Assembly (NCBI RefSeq): GCF_963678635.1
Contig: NC_087066.1
Coordinates: 49,473,581 to 49,537,580, forward strand
DNA length: 64,000 nucleotides
Source: Symsagittifera roscoffensis
Lineage: Eukaryota > Xenacoelomorpha > Acoela > Convolutidae
Direction of reading: 5' to 3'
Part shown: positions 54,994-64,000 of the stretch, one piece after another
How positions within the stretch are numbered: position 1 is the first letter of the stretch
Layout of the letters: each line of letters starts with the position of its first letter
Position numbers and translations under genes: made by a program
Notes under the pieces: generated by a model
Seen by the model: the letters and a program-made list of their open reading frames with translations, nothing else
Told to the model about the DNA's origin: nothing
The model's database searches: none

Positions 54994-55248
54994 TTGGTCA
55001 ATTCTAAAAATCAGTGCTCCCATTTTTTGAATCGGACGACTTTAAAACATTCGTTTCTGAAAAAAAACTACAATTTTTGCCTTAAAATTTCCATAGAGAC
55101 CACGTTTTTTGACAATGATGCAAAAGAAAACATGCAAAAAATTTTTAATGAAGAGATTTTAGTAGCTTTTGACGGTCATGGAGGGAATGCGTTGGATGTC
55201 AAAAAAAGGAAAATTTTTATTAAAACCTCGAATGAGCTGTTTGAGTAA
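54994..55248 (+). pseudogene. Exon-like block of the array unit (DGHGGNALDVKKRK)
   Basis: 84 codons ending FDGHGGNALDVKKRKIFI then KTSNELFE at a donor-like GA/GTAAGG. The same block, in varying states of decay, opens each unit, followed about 75 bp later by an acceptor-like TTTTAG and a piece reading ISEDATKNYTAQTVKAI and stop in several units. Its relation to PC4 is unknown; it may be another exon of the same source gene. Confidence 0.35.
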
Positions 55249-55479
55249 GGTTGCTTAAAAAATGTTGTCATGTGAAAGAAAATTAGGTAGCCTTTCGGTT
55301 TTTTTTTATTGTGTTTTAGACTTTGTCTTAAAGAGTTTATTCTCATATCTGAAGATGCAACCAAAATTTACACGTTTCAAGCAGTCAAAGCTATTTAACA
55401 ATTCGAAACAATGATCTTGACTGGTTAATTTCTTTCATCCGTAATTCAAAATTTCGCTAAAAACCGGTTTTTTGGAATT

Positions 55480-55920
55480 AACAAAAAAAGTTGTCCGGGA
55501 TCATTTATCAAAATTGACAACAAAAGGATGTTTTCGCAATTTTTTTTGTTAATGTCAGTTTTAATCTCCGACTATAAAAAAATATTAGCCGTTGTAATTG
55601 TGTGGAAGAAGGCGATAAAGGAGTTTTCTAGCAGGTTTTTATTAAACAGAAGCATTGTTTTTTCCAGATTATAGCCGTTTTGCAAAAAAAACAATTTGTA
55701 CGAAAAGGACGATGAAGGACTTTTTATGAAGGTTGACCAGGGTTAACATTGACAGCTAACGACTTTGAATCCTTGCCGGAAAATTACTCCAAAGTAAAAA
55801 ACTGATCGAGAAAAAGTTGAGTTGTAAGACATTGTAATACTTAGAAAAACTTGAAACAAATCTAAAAAATTACTGTGCTCAAAAAAAATTGCTACAGCTA
55901 AAGTGATGATAGCTGTCGGG
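55480..55920 (+). pseudogene. PC4-like relic, unit at 55.5 kb
   Basis: SFIKIDNKRMFSQFF (exon a) and LYEKDDEGLF with the PGLTLTANDFESLPE block in another phase (exon b). Near-identical to part of the unit at 61.0 kb. Confidence 0.45.
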
Positions 55921-56657
55921 TTTTGTAGAGCTATCCTTTTTTTAAAATTTTCAATTTACAAAAAATAGATAACGCAATGCATCAATCATTACTTGACTAT
56001 GTCAAAAACGTCCCCAAAATTTTTTAACTTTTAATTCTGAATCATAATTTTAACTTCTCTAACGTCACTTGAAAAGCAACTCTTGAATTTTCGGTTTTTC
56101 CTCGTTGAAAAAAAAACATATTTTACAAATATTGAACTCACCATGAAAACAACATCTATGATTTGGTCGACTCTAAAAAACAGTGCTCCAATTTTTTTTT
56201 GAATAGGGCGACTTTAAAATCATACGTTTCTGAAAAAAAAACTACAATTTTTTGCCTTAAAAGTTTCATAGAGACCAAGTTTTTTTGACAATGATGCAAA
56301 AAAAACATGCAAAAAATTTTTCAATGAAGAGATTTCACTAGCTTTTGACGCTAATGGAGGGAATGCGTTGGATGTCAAAAATTGAAAATTTTTATTGAAT
56401 CCTCGAATGAGCTGTTTTAGTAAGTTTGCTTAAAAAATGTTGTCATGTGAAACACAGTTAGGTAGCCTTTTGATTTTTTAAATTGTTTTTTAGACTTTGT
56501 TTTAAAAAGTTTATTCTCATATCTGAAGATGCAACCAAAAACTACACGGCTCAAACAGTCAAAGCTATCTAATATTTCGAGACAACGATCTTGACTGATT
56601 ATTTGCCTTCATCCCTAAATCAAAACTTCACTAAAAACCGGCTCTTTAAAACTACCA

Positions 56658-57110
56658 TGAAGTTGTCCTGTGCCATTTATTAAAACTAGCAACAAGAGGA
56701 TGTTTTCGCCTTTTTTTGTTAGTGCAAGTTTTAATCTCCGACTATGCAAATATTTTAGCTGTTTTAATTTTGCAAAGAAAGGCATTAAAAGACTTTTCTA
56801 GCTGATTTTAATTATACAAAAACAATTTTTTTTCCAGATTATGGCCGTTTTGCATAAATATCAAGTTGTACGAAAAAGACTCAGAGGGACTTTCTATGAA
56901 GATCAACCAGGGTTAACATTGACAGCTAAAAATTTTGAATCCTTGTCGGAAAGTTACTCAAATATAGAAAAAATTGACCAAAGAAAAAGCTGTAAAACAA
57001 CTGTAAATTTGAAAATACTTGAAGCAAATCTAGAATTCACAGTTCTCAAAAAAAGCAAAATAAAAATTGATGCTTGCTGTCGGGTTGTGCAAGGCAATGC
57101 ATTTAAATAG
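56658..57110 (+). pseudogene. PC4-like relic, unit at 56.7 kb
   Basis: Exon b is open for 89 codons (56841-57110): YQVVRKRLRGTFYEDQPGL then TLTAKNFESLSESYSNIEK. Exon a is eroded. A partial extra copy of exon b lies at 57244-57420 and another at 57496-57680. Confidence 0.5.
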
Positions 57111-58451
57111 AAATCAATTATAAGAAAATGTCTAACGCAATGCTTTAACCAGTACTTGTCTTTTTCAAAAAAGACTCCTAAGGTTACAAACGGAAAAAAA
57201 AGGAAACTTCTGGCAGGTTTTTATTATACAAAAGCAAAATTTTTTTAGACAATAGCTGTTTTGCGTTATTATCAATTTGTACGAAAAGGACTATGAGGGA
57301 CTTTTTATGAAGACTGACCAGGGTTAACATTGACAGCTAACAACTTTGAATCCTTGCGGAAAACTACTCAAAACTTAAAAAATGATCAAGACAAAGTTGT
57401 AAAACAACTGTAAAAACTAGCAAAGCTTGAAGCAAATCTAACAAATTACAGTGCTCGAAACAAAAAACTTAAGGTAAAGTAATAGTTACAGGTATAGCCG
57501 TTTTGCAAAAAAAAAATCAATTTAAACGAAAAGGACGATGAGGGACTTTTTATGAAGATTGACCAGGGTTAACATTGACAGCTAACGACTTTGAATCCTT
57601 GCCGGAAAAATACTCCAAAGTAATAAACTGATCGAGAAAAAGTTGTAAGACATTGTAAAACTTAGTAAATTTGAAACAAATCTAAAAAATTACTGTGCAC
57701 GAAAAAAATTGCTACAGTTAAAGTGATGATAGCTGTCGGGTTGTGTAAAACTATGCAATTTTCAAAAGTTTCATTCTACAAAAAAAAGATAACGCAATGC
57801 ATCAATCATTACTTGACTAGTTCAAAACTTTCCCCTAAAATGTCAAACTTTTAATTCTGAATCAGTATTTCAACTTCTCTAACGTCACTTGAAAAACAAC
57901 TGTTGATATTTCGGATAATTGGTAAAAAACATACTTTTTTTAAATATTGAACTCAACCTGACAAAATTTTAATAATTTGGTCGATTCTAAAAAAACTATG
58001 CACCAGTTTCTTAAATAGGACGACTTCGAAATATTCGTTTCTGAAAACAACTATTAGTTTTGGCCTTAAACGTTTCATAGAGACCAAGTTTTTTTCTGAC
58101 AATGGTGCAAAAAAATGCTAAAAGTCTTTTATTGAAGAGAACTTATCAGCTTTTGATGGTTATAGAGAATATGCGTTGGATTTTAAATAGAGTAGGTTTT
58201 TATCAAAACATCGAATGAGCTGTTTGGGTAATATTGCTTAGAAATTTTTGTCATTTGAAAATCAATTGAGTAGCTTTCGATTCTAACATTATTTTTTAGA
58301 CGTTGTTTTTAAAATTTTATTCTCATATTTGAAGATGCAACCAAAAATTACACATTTCAAGCAGTCAAAGCTATTTAACAATTCGAAACAATGATCTTGA
58401 CTGGTTAATTTCTTTCATCCGTAATTCAAAATTTCGCTAAAAACCGGTTTT

Positions 58452-58860
58452 TTGGAATTAACAAAAAGTTGTCCGGGATCATTTATCAAAATTGACAACA
58501 AAAGGATGTTTTCGCAATTTTGTTTGTTAATGTCGGTTTCAATCTCCGACTATGAAAAATTATTAGCCGTTGTAATTGTGTGGATGAAGGCGATAAAGGA
58601 GTTTTCTAGCAGGTTTTTATTATGCAGAAGCTAAACTTTTCCAGATTATAGCCGTTTTGCAAAAAAATCAATTTAAACGAAAAGGACCATGAAGGACTTT
58701 TTATGAAGATTGGCCAGGGTTAACATTGACAGCTAACGACTTTGAATCCTTGCCGGAAAAATGCTCCAAAGTAAAAAACTGATCGAGAAAAAGTTGTAAG
58801 ACTTTGTAAAACTTAGTAACACTTGAAACAAATCTAAGAAATTACTGTGCTCGAAAACAA
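58452..58860 (+). pseudogene. PC4-like relic, unit at 58.5 kb
   Basis: Exon a keeps GSFIKIDNKRMFSQF and remains open through the former intron (ISDYEKLLAVVIV). Exon b is frameshifted, ending TLTANDFESLPEKCSK. Confidence 0.45.
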
Positions 58861-59604
58861 TTGCTACAGGAAAAGTGATGATAGCTGTCGGGTTTTGTAG
58901 AACTTTGCATTTCTTAAAAGTTTCAATCTATAAAAATTAGATAACGGAATGCATCAATCATTACTTGACTATTTCAAAAACGTCCCCAATTTTTTGAAAC
59001 TTCTCATTCTGAATCAGCATTTCAACTTCTCTAACTTCACTTGAAAAGCAACTGTTGATATTTGGGATAATTGGTAAAAAACATATTTTTTTTAAATATT
59101 GAACTCAACCTGACAAAATTTTCATGATTTGGTCGATTCTAAAAAAACTATGCACCAATTTATTAAATAGGACGACTTCGAAATATTCGTTTCTGAAAAC
59201 AACTATTAGTTGTGGCCTTAAAGGACCAAGTTTTTTTCTGACAATAGTGCAAAAAAAAGCAAAAAGTCTTTTATTGAAGAGAACTTATCAGCTTTTGACG
59301 GTTATAGAGAATATGCGTTGGATTTTAAATAGAGTAAGTTTTTATCAAAACATCGAATGAGCTGTTTGGGTAAAATTGCTTAGAAATTTTTGTCATTTGA
59401 AAATCAATTGAGTAGCTTTCGATTTTAACATTGTTTTTTAGTTGTTGTTTTTAAAATTTTATTCTCATACTTGAAGATGCAACCAAAAATTACACGTTTC
59501 AAGCAGTCAAATCTGTTTATTAATTCGAAACAATGATCTTGACTGGTTGTTTTTTTTCATCCGTAAATCAAAACTTCGCTAAAAACCGAGTTTTCGGAAT
59601 TACC

Positions 59605-59960
59605 GTTAAGTTGTCCGGGATCATTTATCAAAGTTGACGACAAAAGGATGTTTTCGCAATTTTCTTTGTTAATGTCGACTTCAATCTCCCACTATGAAAA
59701 ACTATTAGCCGTTGTTATCGTGTGGAAGAAACTTCTAGCAGGTTTTTATTGTGCAGAAGCAAAATTTTTTCCAGATTATAGCCGTTTTGCAAAAAAAAAT
59801 CAATTTGTACGAAAAGGACGATGAAAGATTTTTTATGAAGGTTGACCAGGGTTAACATTGACAGCTAACGACTTTGAATCCTTGCCGGAAAAATACTCCA
59901 AAGTAAAAACTGATCGAGAAAAAACTGTAAGACATTGTAAAACTTAGTTAAACTTGAAAC
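59605..59960 (+). pseudogene. PC4-like relic, unit at 59.6 kb
   Basis: Contains the GSFIK strand, an acceptor TTTTCCAG at about 59771 and the PGLTLTANDFESLPEKYSK block with frameshifts. Confidence 0.45.
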
Positions 59961-60744
59961 AAATCCAAGAAATTACTGTGCTCGAAAAAAATTGCATCAG
60001 GTAAAGTGATAATAGCTGTCGGGTTTTGTAGAACTTTGCATTTTTTAAAAGTTTCAATCTATAAAAATTAGATAACGGAATGCATCAATCATTACTTGAC
60101 TATTTCAAAAACGTCCCCAAAATTTTCAAATTTTTAATTCTGAATCATGATTTTAACTTCTCTAACGTCACTTCAAAGCAACTTTTTGATTTTTGCGGTT
60201 TTTTCCCCATCTAAAAAAAACATATTTCACAAACATTGAACTCAACATGAAAAAAATTTCCATGATTTGGTCGATTCAAAAAACAGTGCTCCCATTTTTT
60301 TGAATAGGACGACTTTAAAAACATTCGTTTTTCAAATAAAATTACAATTTTTCCCTTAAAAGTTTCTTAGAGACCAATTTTTTTTGACAATGACGCAAAA
60401 AAAACTAACTAGTTTTTTTAATGAAGAGATTTTACTAGGTTTTGACGGTAATGGAGGGAATACGTTGGATGTCAAAAAAAGGGAAAATTTTTTTTAAAAC
60501 CTCGAATGAGCAGTTTGAGTAAGGTTGCTGAAAAAATGTTGTCATGTGAAACACAATTAGGTAGCCTTTCAATTTTTTCATTGTTTTTTAGACTTTGTTT
60601 TAAAAAGTTTATTCTCATATCTGAAGATGCAACCAAAAACTACACAGCTCAAACAGTCAAAGCTATCTAATATTTCGAGACAACGATCTTGACTGATTAT
60701 TTGCCTTCATCCCTAAATCAAAACTTCACTAAAAACCGGCTCTT

Positions 60745-61060
60745 TAAAACTACCATGAAGTTGTCCTGTGCCATTTATTAAAACTAGCAACAAGAGGATG
60801 TTTTCGCCTTTTTTTGTTAGTGCCAGTTTTAATCTCCGACTATGCAAATATTTTAGCTGTTTTAATTGTGCAAAGAAAGGCATTAAAAGACTTTTCTAGC
60901 TGATTTTAATTATACAAAAGCAATATTTTTTTCCAGATTATGGCCGTTTTGCATAAATATCAAGTTGTACGAAAAAGACTCAGAGGGACTTTCTATGAAG
61001 AGCGAGCAGGGTTAAAATTGACAGCTAAAAGCTTTGAATGTCGGAAAATTACTCCAAAGT
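60745..61060 (+). pseudogene. PC4-like relic, unit at 60.8 kb (chimeric)
   Basis: The left part matches the 56.7 kb unit. Within exon b (about 61038) it switches to the 55.8 kb type, with AKSFECRKITPK replacing ESLSE, which suggests unequal recombination between units. Confidence 0.5.
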
Positions 61061-61914
61061 AAAAAACTGATCGAGAAAAAGTTGAGTTGTAAGACATTGT
61101 AATACTTAGAAAAACTTGAAACAAATCTAAAAAATTACTGTGCTCAAAAAAATTGCTACAGCTAAAGTGATGATAGCTGTCGGGTTTTGTAGAGCTATGC
61201 ATTTTTTAAAATTTTCAATTTACAAAAAATAGATAACGCAATGCATCAATCATTACTTGACTATGTCAAAAACGTCCCCAAAATTTTTTAACTTTTAATT
61301 CTGAATCATAATTTTAACTTCTCTAACGTCACTTGAAAAGCAACTCTTGAATTTTCGGTTTTTCCTCGTTGAAAAAAAAAACATATTTTACAAATATTGA
61401 ACTCACCATGAAAACAACTTCTATGATTTGGTCGACTCTAAAAAACAGTGCTCCCATTTTTTTTGAATAGGGCGACTTTAAAATCATACGTTTCTGAAAA
61501 AAAACTACAATTTTTTGCCTTAAAAGTTTCATAGAGACCAAGTTTTTTTGACAATGATGCAAAAAAAACATGCAAAAAATTTTTCAATGAAGAGATTTCA
61601 CTAGCTTTTGACGCTAATGGAGGGAATGCGTTGGATGTCAAAAATGGAAAATTTTTTTTGAATCCTCGAATGAGCTTTTTTAGTAAGTTTGCTTAAAAAA
61701 TGTTGTCATGTGAAACACAATTAGGTAGCCTTTCGATTTTTTTAATTGTTTTTTAGACTTTGTTTTAAAAAGTTTATTCTCATATCTGAAGATGCAACCA
61801 AAAACTACACGGCTCAAACAGTCAAAGCTATCTAATATTTCGAGACAACGATCTTGACTGATTATTTGCCTTCATCCCTAAATCAAAACTTCACTAAAAA
61901 CCGGCTCTTTAAAA

Positions 61915-62345
61915 CTACCATGAAGTTGTCCTGTGTCAATTATCAAAACTAGCAACAAGAGGATGTTTTCGCCTTTTTTTGTTAGTGCCAGTTTTAATCT
62001 GCGACTATGCAAATATTTTAGCTGTTTTAATTGTGCAAAGAAAGGCATTAAAAGACTTTTCTAGCTGATTTTAATTATACAAAAGCAATATTTTTTTCCA
62101 GATTATGGCCGTTTTGCATAAATATCAAATGTACGAAAAAGACTAGGATGGAGTTTCTTAGTGAAGATCGACCAGGGTTAACATTGACAGCTAAAAACTT
62201 TGAATCCTTGCTGGAAAGTTACTCAAAAATAGAAAAAATTGACCAAAAAAAAGCTGTAAAACAACTGTAAAAACTGAAAAAACTTGAAGCAAATCTAAAA
62301 TTCACAGTTCTCAAAAAAAGCGAGACAAAAATTGATGCTTGCTGT
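61915..62345 (+). pseudogene. PC4-like relic, unit at 61.9 kb
   Basis: Matches the 56.7 kb unit. Exon b has a small deletion before LTLTAKNFESLLESYSKIEK. A partial second exon b lies at 62513-62720, as after the 56.7 kb unit. Confidence 0.5.
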
Positions 62346-63479
62346 CGGGTTGTGCAATGCAATGCATTTAATTAGAAATCATTTTTAAGAAAAAGTTTAA
62401 CGCAATGCTTCAACCAGTACTTGTCTTTTTCAAAAAAGACTTTTAAGGTTACAAACGGAAAAAAAAGAAATTTTTTGCAGGTTTTTATTATACAAAAGAA
62501 AAACTTTTTCCAGACAATAGCTGTTTTGCGTAATTATCAATTTGTACGAAAAGGACGATGAGGGACTTTTTATGAAGATTGACCTGGGTTAACATTGACA
62601 GCTAACAACTTTGAATCCTTGCCAAAACTACTCAAAACTTAAAAAATGATCAAGAAAAAGTTGTAAGACAATTGTAAAAACTAGCAAAAATTGAAACAAA
62701 TTTGAGAAATTACTGTGCTCGAAAAAAATGCTTCAGGTAAAGTAATGACAGCTGTCGGGTTGTGTAAAACTATGCAATTTTCAGAAGTTTCAATCTACAA
62801 AAAAAGATAACGCAATGCATCAATCATTACTTGACTATTTCAAAAACTTTTCCAAAAATTTTCAATCTTTCAATTCTGAATCATGATTTTAACTTCTCTA
62901 ACGTCATTTGAAAATCAACTGTTGATATTTGGTATATTTGTGAAAAAAACAAATTTTACAAATATTGAACTCAACCTGACAAAATTTTCATGATTTGGTC
63001 GATTCAAAAAAAACTATGCACCAACTTTTTATTAAATAAGACGACTTCGAAAATATTCTTTTCTGAAAACAACTATTAATTTTGGCCTTAAACATTTCCT
63101 AGAGACCAAGTTTCTTTCTGACAATGGAGCAAAAAAAAATGCGAAAAGTCTTTTATTGAAGAGAACTTATCAGCTTTTGATGGTTATGGAGAATATGCGT
63201 TGGATTTTAAATAGAGTAAGTTTTTATCAAAACATCGAATGAGATGTTTGGGTAATGTTGCTTAGAAATTTTTGTCATTTGAAAATCAATTGAGTATCTT
63301 TCGATTTTAACCTTGTTTTTTAGACGTTGTTTTTAAAATTTTATTCTGATATTTGAAGATGCAACCAAAAAGTACCCGGTTCAAGCAGGCAAAGCTATCT
63401 AACAATTCAAAACAATGATCTTGACTGGTTATTTTTTTCATCCCCAATTCAAAAATTTGCTAAAAACCGGCTTTTTGGA

Positions 63480-63880
63480 ATTACCGTAAAGTTGTCCGGG
63501 ATCATTTATCAAAATTGACGACAAAAGGATGTTTTCGCAAACTTCTTTGCCAATGTCGAATTTAATCTGCGACTATGAAAAACTACTAGCCGTTGTAATC
63601 GTGTGTAAAAAGGCACTAAAAGAAATTTCTACCAGGTTTTTATTATACAGAAGCAAAGTTTTTTCCAGATTATAGCCGTTTTGCAAAAAAAATCAATTTG
63701 TACGAAAAGGACGATGAAAGACTTTTTATGAAGGTTGACCAGGGTTAACATTGACAGCTAACGACTTTGAATCCTTGCCGAAAAATACTCCAAAGTAAGA
63801 AACTGATCGAGAAAAAGTTGTAAGACATTGTAAAACTTAGAAAAACTTGAAACAAATCTAAGAAATTACTGTGCTCGAAA
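63480..63880 (+). pseudogene. PC4-like relic, last unit before the window end
   Basis: Contains GSFIKIDDKRMFSQ, acceptor TTTTCCAG at about 63668 and the TLTANDFESLP block with frameshifts. Confidence 0.45.
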
Positions 63881-64000
63881 AAAATTGCTACAGGTAAAGG
63901 GATGATAGCTGTCGGGTTTTGTAGAGCTATGCTTTTTTAAAAGTTTCAATCTACAAAAAAATAGATAACGCAATGCATCAATCAATACTTGACTATTTAA

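Larger units (their letters stand above)
50900..64000 (+). repeat. Tandem array of about 1.15 kb units with PC4-like exon relics
   Basis: The landmark TTTTGACGGTAATGGAGGG recurs (diverged) near 51086, 52009, 52877, 54021, 55169, 56343, 58153, 59291, 60440, 61610 and 63176; most spacings are 1138-1174 bp. A second landmark, an acceptor-like TTTTCCAG followed by ATTATGGCCG (or ATTATAGCCG), marks about 13 positions including partial units. A 5.26 kb higher-order copy relates 55.7-57.3 kb to 60.95-62.55 kb. The array continues past the window end. Confidence 0.9.

Noticed and set aside
52617-61641. Minus-strand frames at 52617-52820, 61329-61571 and 61438-61641 that share KKLGLYETFKAK
   Set aside because: They recur because the array unit recurs. 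They lie opposite the exon-like blocks with splice signals and show no domain or consistent start.

Overview
This window looks like a heterochromatic or otherwise repeat-rich piece of an AT-rich invertebrate (metazoan) nuclear genome. The evidence is short spliced introns, decayed Ty3/gypsy-type retroelements with DTG protease, reverse transcriptase, RNase H and integrase relics, several unrelated tandem arrays, and only one convincing intact gene. No bacterial, organellar or viral gene organisation is seen, and I cannot name the species.

Layout. 0-3.6 kb: AT-rich DNA without a recognisable gene. 3.6-14.9 kb: a decayed Ty3/gypsy-like element (family A) on the minus strand. Gag-like remnants lie near 14.5 kb, an LVDTGTT protease motif near 13.75 kb, and the linker-RT-start-of-RNase H segment has been tandemly copied five times (4.5-13.06 kb). 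15.9-24.3 kb: an AT-rich array with a period of about 60 bp, part of a larger 2.75 kb repeat (R) present in four full or truncated copies. Each R copy ends in a minus-strand reading frame for a basic, coiled-coil-like peptide. 24.3-36.35 kb: two arrays of a CpG-containing 22 bp unit that is open in all six frames, with internal 1.56 kb duplications and inverted blocks.

36.35-39.2 kb: the integrase half of family A on the plus strand. 39.6-40.8 kb: a two-exon minus-strand gene for a 76-residue secreted peptide, the best gene in the window. 41.8-44.1 kb: a second, different Ty3/gypsy-like relic (family B) with gag, RNase H and integrase zinc-binding fragments. 44.1-49.8 kb: AT-rich DNA with three 0.72 kb tandem copies carrying a psq/CENP-B-like helix-turn-helix relic beside a decayed C2H2-finger-like stretch. 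49.8-64.0 kb: a TATA-box/ORF region, then an array of about 1.15 kb units running off the window end. I read its repeated reading frames as the two exons of a PC4/p15 (Sub1)-type single-stranded-DNA-binding coactivator domain, dead in every copy.

The genes do not form a pathway. The common theme is repeated local tandem amplification of unrelated sources (retroelement pol, the R unit, a 22 bp minisatellite, transposase HTH, PC4 exons) within 64 kb. All family assignments were made by eye from motifs, without a database search.
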